Positions 30,898-41,525 of a DNA stretch of 64,000 bases are shown piece after piece. The notes beneath the pieces were generated by a model. The model made no database searches. It saw only the letters and a list, made by a program, of their open reading frames with translations, and had not been told where the DNA came from. Each line of letters starts with the position of its first letter. The first letter of the stretch is position 1. Origin of the DNA: Skeletonema tropicum (lineage: Eukaryota > Bacillariophyta > Thalassiosirophyceae > Thalassiosirales > Thalassiosiraceae); contig CM074136.1 of NCBI GenBank assembly GCA_037178625.1, positions 1,054,001-1,118,000 of the forward strand. Direction: 5' to 3'. A program made the position numbers and the translations under genes.

Positions 30898-32255
30898 CGA
30901 TACTCAAGAATCCAGGGTTGTTCACATTCGTTCGAATTCGTTTTGAGAAATTGCGGGAAATCCTTAAGTCGGAAACGAAAAAATTATTGCGGGAAGGAAT
31001 TTTGTTAGGCGAAGTCATTGTTGTTACCCGAGAAGTTCGATCTTTACGACTGTTACAGTGATTCGTTTCACTTTCACACGCTATCGAAAGCATGCACTTA
31101 TTTCGTACAACATCGTAGAATACAATCAATTCATTGATCGAATAAAGCAATGTTGCCTGCTTGAGCAATGACATGGCTAGCAATGCGAAAGAAAAGGAAA
31201 GGGATTGTAAAGCTTTTGCTTTTGATAGCAAAATAGCCCAATCATGCCTGCGACTGCGAGAACATAGACCAATCTGCCGCCGACCCCATCGCCTGCTTCT
31301 CGCAGGCATGGGGTCGGCGTTCGAAAATCAAATCAAAGATAACTGTGTGGCTTCCTGAGGCTGTCACTTATCTTTCAGCTTCAGCTGCGTGCACGCGTCT
31401 ACTTATGTATGTACCCTGCTTCATCTCTTTTCTATTACTCGCACACGGTGCACCCTAGTTAGACTACATATATTATTTGTCTCTCCAATCCAATCTCTCT
31501 GTTCCACTTGTACTGCATCTACCTACATTGTTTCTCCTCCACTGTAACCCATCGATTGCATACACGCTTGATCCTCTGCGCTCGTTCTCTTTCTGTGTAT
31601 CACTGCTTACTTTTTTCTTCTCTTCTATATCTACGAGTGCATAATTTGTGACAGTTCTTTCCATTTCCGGTGCTGTTCTTCAGTCTGTTCCGACTTCCGA
31701 CTCTTTCTCTACAGATTTGCTTCCTCTCTTGCTTTTTCACGAGTATTGCACATCGCTGCTGCTGTAAAGCCTTTCCCAGTCCGTGCATCCATAAGTTGCC
31801 AAAAATCACTCCTCTCTTGGCATTGTTAGGTTTGCGGATTCGCGCCTTCTTCGGTGGCTCTTGCGCCAAATTTCCGAGGGTTTATTTTTGTCCACGACGG
31901 ACGGACCTAACCAACTTCAAAAAAGCTCAAGCTCGACCGAAGCTTGGATTTTGACCAAAGATCCGGGATCCGGGGATTGTAACAATTCCTACGTGGAGTT
32001 TCACGGATAGGTCGGTCCTTTCCTTCTCGAAAGAAGCGGTCCAAAGTGGCGCCAACGATCATTGAGATCATCGATCATGATGTGAAAGCACGGACAGAAG
32101 TGAAAGCATGGGATTCCAGATTCCCGCCCGTATCGTAGCCACTAAGCACATGTAAGTATGTACTTAGGCATGGTGCAGATATCAAAAATGCAATGCTCGG
32201 GATTATATGGATTTAAACTTATGAATACTTTTCAACCCATTAAATACCTCTCTCT
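30898..32255. other. Long intergenic region without a supported gene
   Basis: Open frames of 60-145 codons occur on both strands, but none shows a domain or a convincing start. It includes a 20-bp-stem hairpin at 31278-31319 and C/T-rich tracts (31420-31700). Confidence 0.4.
31278..31319. repeat. GC-rich hairpin
   Basis: cgccgaccccatcgcctgc pairs with gcaggcatggggtcggcg across a 5-nt loop with one bulged base. It could be a terminator-like or small-RNA structure, or chance. Confidence 0.5.
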
Positions 32256-33986
32256 ATGAATAGAATGCTGCGAGGGTGCCGAAACCTCAGAGCAGCGGAG
32301 TCTGCAATCAACTCCTGGCGGCTGGTAGTTCTTTTTGGCCGAAGGCATCATGCAAGCACATCATCTGCTTGGCGAAATAATAATGGCGATGATAAAATGC
32401 ATCAATGGCAATCGAAAAGGAAGAGATGGCGGCATCCAGTGAAACAAACGATCAAGAAGGTACTATCATCATCTTCTAACAATAAAAGCAAGGAGACTAA
32501 TGCAACATCTTCAAAGCCAAAGCAAGATCAACACCACGCGCGATACACGAAACCAAAGTCGCAACAATTTCAAGCACCGTTTTCAGCATTTATTTCTTGC
32601 CTACCTGGGTTAGAACCACTTCTGTTGCAAGAAGTCAAATACCTTCAATCTCATTGGTTGTCATTAAATGACAGTATAGCGAGCAAAATTGGAAATGGGC
32701 ATCCACATATCTTGCGAGGAGGAGTCAAGCTCACCATTCCATCGGTACATCACTTGTATATTCTACACTTGTACATGGGAACTGCGTCTCACATCTATTT
32801 GCGCCTAAACGATGACAATTTTGAAGGGCTGCCTCCTCTTTTCCGTGCAAGAGGTTTCCCTGAATTGCAACGAAAGGTAAAAGATTTGATAATTTCACAG
32901 CGTTGGGATGAATGGCTGACAGGAAGTGGAAGTAGTGGACACAGTGAAAAGGAACACTCTCTGGTGAATGTACAAGTACATGTCACAACATCCAAAAGCA
33001 AGTTGATGCACACCAAGGCAATTGAGGAAAGATTGAAACAAACCATTGGAGAGTTGATTCCAAACATTGCAAGTAGTGATAACAACGAAGCAGCTGCAAC
33101 AACAGCAAAAACAATTCGTTTGATGGCTCGCATTGATCGAGATGTGGTGCAGCTATCTCTTGATTCATCTTTGGTACCGCTTCATAGGCGAGGGTATCGA
33201 TTGAAACCACACAAAGCACCATTGCGAGAAGATTTGGCGTATGCTTTGTTAATGTCTGGAGGATTGATGCCCCGCTGGGATTTGCGACCACACTTTTCAA
33301 ACAATAATAGCGATGAGTCGATCGCGCGGGTGGATTCGCTGTCACCCTCTTCAAGAGAAACAAATCGTGTTCTATTTGATCCTTGTTGTGGATCGGGGAC
33401 TATTGCAATTGAAGGTGCATCTATGCAGCTAGGATTGCCTCCGGGAAGATTTCATCCTCCACCTTTGGAGTGTACAACCTTTTACAATCCTGCACTGTGG
33501 GAAGAAATGAAATTGAAAGCACTGTCTGTTTCAGTTTCAAGTGCAAAACAAGATGATAATCCTGTTTACGTAGCAGCTGGTGATATTGATGCAAAAGCGC
33601 TTGATGCTGCCAAAGCCAATGCAAAACGAGCTGGAGTGGATGATTGCATTGACTTTGTCAAGGGCTCTTTTGTTTCTCATCCTCTTTTAAAGCAGCAGTC
33701 GAAGGATGGAAAGAAGTCAAACGTGTTAGATGCATCACAACAGTCTCTTCTTGTTGTTGCTAATCCTCCCTATGGAAAACGTTTGTCGCCTGATGAAACG
33801 AAGAACACGACGTACAGAAAGCTGGCACGTGTTCTGCTATCATCATCGTCATCGCGTAGTATCGATTGTGCAATGATTGGTAAAGATTTACGTGTTATGC
33901 GAGAAGCTGGCATTCCTTCTTTAGATGTTATATTTAGCACAAAACACGGAGGATTGAACGTCGTTGCAATGGCGGGTAGGTTATGA
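32256..33986 (+). CDS. THUMP-domain RNA methyltransferase (RlmL/YcbY N-terminal-type, organellar)
   Basis: Single exon of 576 residues from ATG 32256. The N-terminus is basic, hydroxylated and free of acidic residues (MLRGCRNLRAAESAINSWR, then GRRHHASTSSAW), suggesting mitochondrial or plastid import. A ferredoxin-like/THUMP region follows: FISCLPGLEPLLLQEVKYL near residue 110, and HRRGYRLKPHKAPLREDLAY near 315. The Rossmann fold has FDPCCGSGTIAIEGA near 374 (motif I), AAGDIDAKALDAAKANAKRA near 445 and the catalytic VVANPPYGKRLS near 503. NPPY identifies an N-methyltransferase acting on a base amino group, and THUMP plus this order points to 23S rRNA m2G or tRNA m2G modification. Substrate assignment is by family only. 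Confidence 0.88.
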   Translation: MNRMLRGCRNLRAAESAINSWRLVVLFGRRHHASTSSAWRNNNGDDKMHQWQSKRKRWRHPVKQTIKKVLSSSSNNKSKETNATSSKPKQDQHHARYTKPKSQQFQAPFSAFISCLPGLEPLLLQEVKYLQSHWLSLNDSIASKIGNGHPHILRGGVKLTIPSVHHLYILHLYMGTASHIYLRLNDDNFEGLPPLFRARGFPELQRKVKDLIISQRWDEWLTGSGSSGHSEKEHSLVNVQVHVTTSKSKLMHTKAIEERLKQTIGELIPNIASSDNNEAAATTAKTIRLMARIDRDVVQLSLDSSLVPLHRRGYRLKPHKAPLREDLAYALLMSGGLMPRWDLRPHFSNNNSDESIARVDSLSPSSRETNRVLFDPCCGSGTIAIEGASMQLGLPPGRFHPPPLECTTFYNPALWEEMKLKALSVSVSSAKQDDNPVYVAAGDIDAKALDAAKANAKRAGVDDCIDFVKGSFVSHPLLKQQSKDGKKSNVLDASQQSLLVVANPPYGKRLSPDETKNTTYRKLARVLLSSSSSRSIDCAMIGKDLRVMREAGIPSLDVIFSTKHGGLNVVAMAGRL

Positions 33987-34147
33987 TTAGTATTGCATAA
34001 AGCACACTGGTGCATTGATTCATAAGTAGCATAGTAATGCATTCAATTAATTAGCGACAAACTTACACTTTCATCCTTTCGTTTAGCATAGAAGTACAAA
34101 GAAGACACCATCATCGTCATCGTAGTCCAATTCCATTCACCCCATTT

Positions 34148-35345
34148 TTAGTTAGCAGTAGGCTTCTTGGCATGTACAACTCCCCACTTGAACACACCAC
34201 GATCAACTTGAGTGATACGATTACCCAAATTCGTCTTGTACGATGTCAACAACTTCTCATCAATCCCAGCAGGATTCCCATCAGCAAGAATCTTCTCAAC
34301 CTTTTTCAACATGAGTTGGAAACTAATACGTATATCCGCCGTAAGATCCACAAATTTCACATCCTTCCACCCAACTGCCTCACAGGCGGCAACATTCTCC
34401 TCCGGAGAGAGCCAATCATTCACCATATTCGTTGCTGCAAATGTTTGCAGCTCTTCATCTGATACACCCTCACCCGATCCACACATCAAATCACACCACA
34501 CAAACGCTCCACCAGGCTTTGTGACGCGGAACGCCTCCTTAAACGCCTGCTTCTTCTCAAAGGCATGAACAAATGCATCTTGTGAGAAGCACGCATCGTA
34601 TGTATTATCTTCCAATGGTGCATCCTCGTAGGTTCCGGTGACGACCTCGATGCGACTTGTGAGGCCGGCGTCGGCTGCTTCTTTGGTGGCTAGAGCGTTT
34701 TGTTCATCGCAGAGATTGAGACATGTGGCGTGTTTGATGTGGGGGTGCATCTTGACCAATCGGAGGGCTGCTGCTCCTGTTCTGTAAGTGCGTGTGCACA
34801 AGAGATGAAATACATGATATGGAACGCAAAAGAAAAAACAATGTCAGCGAGAGGATACCAATATGAACACATGAATAAAACTAACGTCATAATGCTCAGC
34901 TAGAGCACAAAAAGACCAACACACTACATACTCACCCTGAACCAAGATCCACATACTTGAAATCTCCCTTTTCACACTCACACAATCCACTCACCAACTC
35001 AAACATGTAATCCGTCATCTGCTCACTCGCCTTCCCATACGCACCCTCCATATCCAAATCCACATTGTCCCACTTGCCAAAATGAATATTGGCCGTACCA
35101 TCTCCCATGACTTGTTTGTAGAATTCAATTTTGTTTTGTGTGTCGTATTGTTTTTTAACGCCCTCGAGGTGTTTGGAGATGTCGCCGGATTTGGCGTAGA
35201 TTGATGGATCGACTTGGGCTGCGGCGGTGGTCATTTTTGGGGTGTATGATGTGTAGGATGATGTAGCTGATGTAAAGTGAAGGAGGAGTAGTAGTAGAGC
35301 GATTGTTTGTAGCATTATCATTCCAAGTGTACTTATGACGATCAT
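34148..35345 (-). CDS. SAM methyltransferase, sarcosine/dimethylglycine-MT-like, with signal peptide
   Basis: Exons 35345-34936 and 34781-34148 with a 154-bp GT-AG intron; the splice restores VDLGSGTGAAALRLV, the SAM-binding motif I. The N-terminus (MIMLQTIALLLLLLHFTSAT) is a clear signal peptide, so the enzyme enters the secretory or plastid route. Before motif I lies ANIHFGKWDNVD and YGKASEQMTDYM, a signature shared with N-methyltransferases of the glycine-betaine pathway and related algal S/N-methyltransferases. Further motifs: FSQDAFVHAFEKKQAFKEA and RVTKPGGAFVWCDLMCG. It is a paralogue of the first third of the fusion gene at 35986 and is transcribed away from it. The substrate is unknown; a compatible-solute or methylated-sulfur pathway is possible. 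Confidence 0.85.
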
Positions 35346-35985
35346 TTCAAAGAAGATATCAGCTACAATCGTACTTTCTGCGCCAAGATCACAAAAAGAA
35401 TCGAAGAAAATGAATCGGCTCCGTGGAAAGCGGCGGCATCTTTGGTATTATGCCGCCGCTTTCCACGGAGCCGATTCATTTTGTGAGCGACGTGTTTCAG
35501 ATCATCATTGCGAGACATGATCTGTCGACGCGTCGATTTTTATCGTCCTTCCGTCGTTTACGTGCATCCCACCATGCCACCAAAACTTCGCAACCTACCG
35601 CACACGACAGTTTTTAACAAGCACGCGTCCAAATTCCAAAGTACAGACAGACACAAAAGTACGTGCGTACTAGAACAGAACTTTTTCAGCACTTGCTCCC
35701 CGCCACGTTTCGGAAGTTTGTCGTGGCAGCTTTGTGCGCATTTGGCAAAGATCTAGCAAGACGGCGATCCCAGATTATCACTTTGCTATGAGGCTCATTC
35801 TAGCCCATTCTAGCCCATTGTAGCATGTCGCTAGAATTATCATCATAATCTTACAGTCAATCCATTGCAACAAAGAATTCTTGCTATCCTACCAACGTAC
35901 TTGCTTACCAACGCTAACAACAACCAACTTTTACTAACTACTACTTCATAACTCTTCCACCGCTACGCCAACAACCATCATCAAC
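35346..35985. promoter_or_regulatory. Shared divergent promoter of two methyltransferase genes
   Basis: 640 bp between the two start codons. It contains the perfect hairpin at 35407-35482 and a small repeat of ttctagccca at 35796-35815. The intervening open frames overlap the hairpin and are not called. Confidence 0.6.
35407..35482. repeat. Perfect 33-bp inverted repeat with 10-nt loop
   Basis: The left arm 35407-35439 is the exact reverse complement of 35450-35482; the loop is ctttggtatt. No TA or other direct duplication flanks it, so it is not an obvious MITE. It lies 62 bp upstream of the ATG of the minus-strand methyltransferase, inside its probable 5' leader or promoter. Confidence 0.95.
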
Positions 35986-38826
35986 ATGCCACCAAATCCA
36001 AACTCCTCCAAATCAGAAGAAAGCGGGGAAGTCATCTGCATCGCCGATCAATTCCACTTCTCCTCTTTCTACTCAAGCACCAACCTCGTCGGCCTTGACG
36101 GTGATGACGACTCCCTCGCCAACAATACGCCGACAATCTCCCGCCGGCCTTCACGATCGGATTCCATGTCGATCATTGGGCCGGAGGAACAAGTGAATGT
36201 TGATGCACGGTTGAAGCCTCATACGATTGCTAATCCGGATAGGGTCAAGTTGAAGTTCTATTCGAATGTTTTGGGGGATAATTCGACCTTTATCCATTAT
36301 GTAAGTTTAGTTGTTGTCACTGTAGCGCCTGTGTTATGTATTGAGGCTCACGTAGTATATGAGGTGTGCACATGATGTTGTGTTTGTATCTAACAAACGG
36401 ACATTCTCACATCAATACACTTATTATACTTACAGGGAAAATGGGATGGCCTCGATCAAGATCAACCAGGAGCCTACGGTCGAGCCTCCGAGGCAATGAC
36501 CGACTACATGTACAATCTCTCCATGTCCCTACTTCCACACCGCATGGACTCCCACGACTTTAGCTACATCGATCTAGGCTCCGGTACCGGTGCCTCGGCC
36601 ATTCACCTTGTCCAAAAACACTCGGCGACCATTTCCAAGGCGACGTGTGTGAATCTGTGCAAGGAGCAGAATGACATGGCAATTGATTCTGCTGCCGAGA
36701 TGGATTTGAGTGATCGGATTGATGTTGTCGAAGCTTCCTTCGAAGAGATCCCATTTGAAGAGAATCAGTACGATTTGGCGTTTAGTCAAGATGCCTTTAT
36801 CCATGCCTTGACCAAAAAGGTGGTCTATGCCGAGGCCTACCGCGTCACCAAGCCTGGTGGAGCATTCGTTTTTTGTGATTTAATGTGTGGTGATAATCCA
36901 GATTTGACAGTACAAGAACTTGCTCAGTTTGCGGAACGGAATCGTATCAATGATTGGTTGAATCCTAGTCAAATCATCAAGACTTGTGAGGAGGTGGGAT
37001 TTAAGGATGTCAAGTTCATCAATCTGACGACTGATTTGAGGATTAGTTTCCAGCTCATGTTGAAGAAGGTGACGTTTGTGTTGGAGCATGGCGATAGTGG
37101 ACCGAATGTGAATCGTGTCTTGTTGATGAATTATCGTGATAGTATCTGCCGTCGCATTACGCAGATTGAACGGGGTGTGTTCAAGTGGGGTCTCATCCAT
37201 GCTAGGAAGCCGGTGTTTATGGACCTTGCTGTCAAGACTCCTGTGCCGTTTGTCAAGACGAATCATCTCATTCTTGATGTGAACAAGCCGTCGCAGAAGG
37301 TGGAGGAGGGACAACAACCGAACGTTGTTGTGGTGGACATTTTGAAGAAGATGCCAAAGGAGCAGATTGAGGCACTTCCAAGTACTGTGGAGCTCCTCAT
37401 CACCATGTCCGCAGGACTAGATCACATTGATCTAGATGCATGCAAGGCTAAGGGCGTCATCGTGAAGCAATCTGGTAGGGATGCCATCACGAATCATGTC
37501 GTTCAATACACTCTCTGCTTCATCACTCTTGGACTTCGTGATGCATTCAATCAACTTGGTGTGGCGTTCCCAACCAAGGGTTGGAATCTGAATTGGAATT
37601 GCGAGGGTAAATCATTGACATCTTGTACCATCGCTATTGTTGGGCTTGGTCTTATTGCCAAGGGTTTGATTGAAGAAATCCGTAAGCTTGCACCCGATAC
37701 CCGCATCATTTATACTGTGCCAAAGCATAGGCGTGATTTTGATGTTGAGAACAAGCTCAAGCTTGAATATGTGGCCGAGTTGACAGACCTTGCATCCCAA
37801 TGCGATGTGCTGCTACCTTTGTGTTCTCTGAATAAGAGCACAGAACATCTCATTGATAAGGAGATCCTCGGTTGTCTCAAGCCTGAAGCCGGTATCATCA
37901 ATGTGTCGAGAGGAAAGGTTGTAGACACCGACGCTCTTACGGAAGCACTGGAAAACAAATCAATCAGGTATGCCATCTTGGACTGTACCTATCCAGAGCC
38001 ATTGCCTGCTGATCATCCATTGTGGAAGAAGGACAATTGTTTCATCTTTCCTCACTATGCTACAAATACCATGGACGTCCGTGAAAAGTTGGTGACTGAC
38101 ATTCAGCCAATCATTGAAGATCACTATGGACTTGGCCACTCAGATGCGAGGCAAAAGGCAGAGGAGAAGATTTTGCGCTATGATCTCGCTGTGGCTCACC
38201 GCTTAACAGCCAAGTACGACATGGATATGCTCGTATGGAATCACATTTCTGCTAGGCACCGTAGCGGGTGTCTCATCACTCCAGGGCGCAAGATGTGGGG
38301 TACCATCAATCCTGAAGATTTGGTATTCAGCTCTTCTAATGTTACTGCCGATATCATCCATGAGGCTATTTACTCTGCTCGTCCCGATGTCAAGGCTGTC
38401 ATTCATTTGCACACACCAGCAGCTACCGCCGTGTCCTGTCTTGAGGAGGGTTTCCAACCAATCACTCAGGATTCAGCCTATTTTTACGGCAAAGTAGCTA
38501 CATATGATTGGGATGGTGTAAGTGACGACGCATCTGAAAAGCCTGCGCTTGCCAATGCCGTCAAGAGTGTCGAAGGATGCAATACTCTTCTTATGTACAA
38601 TCATGGTTTTGCATGCTTCGGCAGTTCAGTCAGAGAAGCTTGGGTGCTCGCCTATTACTTTGAGAGATGCTGTGAGACTCAACTGAGGGTAATGCAATGT
38701 GGTGGAAAACTACGTCGCCCTAACAAGATGGTTATGGAAAAGGCTGCTGAGGCAAGCTACTTGCCCGAGTTTGCACCTGGTGCGCAAGAGTGGGAAGCTT
38801 TGTGTGGTGAAATCACGTTCGACTAA
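35986..38826 (+). CDS. Three-domain fusion: SAM methyltransferase, D-2-hydroxyacid dehydrogenase, class II aldolase
   Basis: Exon 1 (35986-36300) and exon 2 (36436-38826) with a 135-bp GT-AG intron give 901 residues. Domain 1 (about 70-330): FIHYGKWDG, YIDLGSGTGASAIHLV near 150, FSQDAFIHALTKK and PGGAFVFCDLMCG; it is a paralogue of the neighbouring methyltransferase. Domain 2 (about 345-660): ITMSAGLDHIDLDACKAKGV, the dinucleotide loop IAIVGLGLIAKGL near 504, NVSRGKVVDTDAL near 593 with the catalytic Arg, YPEPLPADHPLW with the Glu and FPHYATNT near 644 with the His. Domain 3 (about 675-890): VWNHISARH, CLITPGRKMWG, the zinc ligands VIHLHTP near 761 and YNHGFACFG near 825. All three catalytic centres look complete. 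No signal peptide, so probably cytosolic. The combination suggests channelling of a 2-oxo/2-hydroxy acid or sugar-derived intermediate that is also methylated; the pathway is not known. Confidence 0.9.
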
Positions 38827-38920
38827 AGCAAAAGATCCAATTACTGAATTGGGAAAGAATATTTTAGTATAATAGGGGAGATGTAATAATGAAAATTGAA
38901 TTTATTGAAATATTCTTGAT

Positions 38921-39712
38921 TCATGTGCATGAGAGTACTGTAATATCAAAGTATAACAAAGCACCAGGCCCTGCTCCAATATCTTGTCCCTGGTACCCAG
39001 CCTTTGGCGGCACGATCAATTTACGCGTCCCTCCCACTGCCATCCCGAGGACACCGATATCCCAACCTCGTATGACATTCCCTTTGCCAACTCTGAAAAC
39101 AAATTTCTTTGAGCTATCAATCAAGATCCCTTTGCCACTTTTCAGTTTGTACATGACAGTCACCAGTGAATTATTTTCAACGATGGGTCCCTTGCCAATC
39201 ACAACGTCTCTGCACTTCACTCCCAGTTCTAGCGTCCGAACTCCCTCCTGATCTTCCTCGCCTGTTCCATTGAAGACCTTGTCGAAAACAACCATATCGG
39301 AAAAGAAGTTAGATTCTTCACTAGCGACTTTCTGCTCCTTCTTTTGTTTCTTTTTCTGTTTCTTCTCCTCTAATCGTTTCGCAGCCAAAACAGGGTCTAG
39401 TCCACCACCCACTGCATGCAGTTCTCTTGCTTTGCGTTTCTTTTGCCTTTCCCTTTTCTCTCTCTGGAACGCCTTCTCTCGTTCCTTTAATTGCTGTTTT
39501 CGTCTCTCCTTCTTGAGGCGATGCTTTTCCGCCGCCTTTTCTTCTTTGTTTGGTATCCTTCCTTCATTTGCTGCTGCCTTTTTGGCAGCCTTTTTCTCTG
39601 CCCGTAATTCCTTTTTACTCTTTGGCCGTGTTGATGTATCGGTTGTGCGAACGTATGTAGCGGCAGCTGCCATCGCTTTCTTCGAGATGCTGTTATCAGC
39701 AACTTCACTCAT
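38921..39712 (-). CDS. Nucleolar-type FKBP peptidyl-prolyl isomerase
   Basis: Single exon of 263 residues. Residues 1-130 are highly basic and coiled-coil-like (KKELRAEKKAAKKAAANEGR; KQKKKQKKEQK) with several nuclear localisation stretches. Residues about 155-263 form an FKBP domain: LELGVKCRDVVIGKGPIVEN, LVTVMYKLKSGKG, FRVGKGNVIRGWDIGVLGM, VGGTRKLIVPPKAGYQGQ and GALLYFDITVLSC. The GWDIGVLGM and KLIVPP signatures define the family. A charged N-terminal half with a C-terminal FKBP domain fits nuclear/nucleolar FKBPs that act in ribosome biogenesis or chromatin. Its 5' two-thirds is repeated in the right arm (63571-64000). Confidence 0.88.
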   Translation of the reverse strand: MSEVADNSISKKAMAAAATYVRTTDTSTRPKSKKELRAEKKAAKKAAANEGRIPNKEEKAAEKHRLKKERRKQQLKEREKAFQREKRERQKKRKARELHAVGGGLDPVLAAKRLEEKKQKKKQKKEQKVASEESNFFSDMVVFDKVFNGTGEEDQEGVRTLELGVKCRDVVIGKGPIVENNSLVTVMYKLKSGKGILIDSSKKFVFRVGKGNVIRGWDIGVLGMAVGGTRKLIVPPKAGYQGQDIGAGPGALLYFDITVLSCT

Positions 39713-40487
39713 GTTTGGACTCTTCTGTCTGATTGTTGTTCTGTAGACCTTGAAGTGAGAGAGTGGCCCAAGCGAAAATGACAGGCAGAAGCAACCGTTA
39801 GAAGATGTAGGGTTGCTATGATTTGATTATGGTGTTCGTTGTTGATGTGTTGGGGGAGCTGCGTTGCAGTTGTACTGAGGGTAGGATCAAGAGTAGGTGT
39901 GTTTTTTCTTTTTTCCAAACGAAGAACAAAAAGCAAGGAGATGGGTGGTCTTGAATGAAGGCCGCAACCGCAGACGTGTATCTTTTTCTCGTCTGAGCCT
40001 GAATGAGCGAGCGGCGCACCGCTTATCTCTCTCGCCTCGCTCTCGCCACATCCTTACATCATCTTGGACGATCACGCAGACACAGCTAGCATGAGCTTGG
40101 GATTTGAATTTGATCGTCGATGCGATCCTTGGCGTTGTATCTAGGTAAAGAAGTTCAGCTGTAGCTCTCGCTGTAATCTAGAGAGTAGACTAGCAGTATT
40201 GGGAGCTACTCCGGTTGAGTCGCCCTTGGAAGTGAGCAATGACAAAGCAAGCTAAGGAAGAAGCTCGAACAAATTGTTGCCGTCATTCTCACTCTCTCTC
40301 TAGACTCTTTAGAGAGCTCTAGATTATGTTACTCATTGTATAGTAGAGGAAAAGAAAACGTGTTCGATGTTCATGTGTATGATGTGTATGTTTGAGTTTG
40401 ACGAATATTTTAAAATATTTACAAAAAAATGATGATCACAGATCGCCCCACAGTTTGAAGGAAAGAGCATCTCACTGTAGAAGCAAC
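39713..40487. other. Intergenic region between FKBP and LC8 genes (divergent)
   Basis: Divergent promoters for the two genes. Contains a ctctctctctagactcttta tract near 40290-40320 and a palindromic aatattttaaaatattt at about 40404-40420. No gene is called. The mirror copy is at 62792-63570. Confidence 0.4.
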
Positions 40488-40925
40488 ATGAACACAGCAG
40501 CAACAAAGAAGCTCGATGAGGAAGAGTTCAAAAAGTATTTGACGAAGCCTTTGGTCAAGGTGAGTGAATGAAGTTCATCCCCGGTTCCTTGTTCACGTCT
40601 CCAGACGAAGTTCTCCTCGCTGTTACGTCATCTCCTCTCACGCAACTTCTCTCATTCCTTCTTCATCTTCCCATAGTATTCAGACATGCCAACCGAAATG
40701 GGAAGCGACGCAGTGGACATCGCGACGATGGCTATTGACAAGTTCCAAAGCTCCAGCGATTACGAGAGTGCGTCGGCTCTCATTAAGAATTCGCTTGACA
40801 AAAAGTTTGGTCCATCTTGGCAATGCGCTGTTGGAGAAGGGTTTGGGTTTGATATTAGCTGCCAGCAAACGTATCTTATGCATTTGTATTATGGAAAGGT
40901 TGGGATTCTTTGCTACAAGAGTTAG
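40488..40925 (+). CDS. Dynein light chain LC8-type
   Basis: Exon 1 (40488-40559) and exon 2 (40677-40925), with a 117-bp GT-AG intron, give a 106-aa protein. The LC8 fold is plain: SDMPTEMGSDAVDIATMAID, LIKNSLDKKFGPSWQCAVGE, FGFDISCQQTYLMHLYYGKV and GILCYKS at the end, matching the KKEFDKKY..TWHCIVG..F and FYLGQVAILLFKSG signatures of DYNLL. It would act as a homodimeric hub in dynein and other complexes. The N-terminal extension of about 20 residues (MNTAATKKLDEEEFKKYLTK) is longer than in animals, as in some axonemal members. The mirror copy at 62354-62791 is intact and identical in protein. Confidence 0.92.
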
Positions 40926-41525
40926 AAATGTCGAGATGAAATGTAGGAGTTTTCGATGCAGATGAAGCCAAAGCGTAAAAGTAATGTTAATATTTCCACG
41001 ACCACTCTTGATCGGCTCGCCACGAGATTAGCATCCTCCAGAGCAGACCTACTTACCTTAGCTTTCGAGGCTATTGTAGTCTGACTCTCCAACTTCTTAC
41101 CGTTGATTTGCTGTCTTCGATATGCAACTGCTTATGCTCGTCGTCGTAGTATAAGTTTTGCTTCTGCCCAAAAGCCCCCATACGTTGTGTTGGAATGCAA
41201 CATGCAACTAAGCAAGTCTGGCACGACCTACTAGAGGACCTACCTGTGCTACGAAGAAGCTTCCCACAATATACTAATCGAATGAGAGGTCTCATTATGG
41301 CGTATCCGAGAAACGTGTGAAGACGTTATGAACAGTTCATGTCTGGTTTTATCCATTAGACAGTGTACCATATCCAATAGACTCGACGTCAGTATGCTCT
41401 CTCGAGAGAATATAGTCATTTCCCCTCTACTAAACACGACAGAAGAGCTCTCAATAATGCCTGCCTAACCGAAGGGTACACTCAAACTTAGCAATCATTT
41501 CATCCTACATAGCCTACCATACACA
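40926..41525. other. Intergenic region, convergent 3' ends
   Basis: No gene supported. The open frames at 41071-41295 and 41249-41437 recur identically in the right arm, but they show no domain. Confidence 0.4.

Noticed and set aside
31600..31954. Open frames of 89 and 94 aa in 31.6-31.95 kb
   Set aside because: Overlapping on opposite strands, compositionally biased, no domain or splice support.
39270..39746. 158-aa plus-strand frame rich in Phe and Ser
   Set aside because: Antisense of the Lys-rich FKBP N-terminus; low-complexity shadow.
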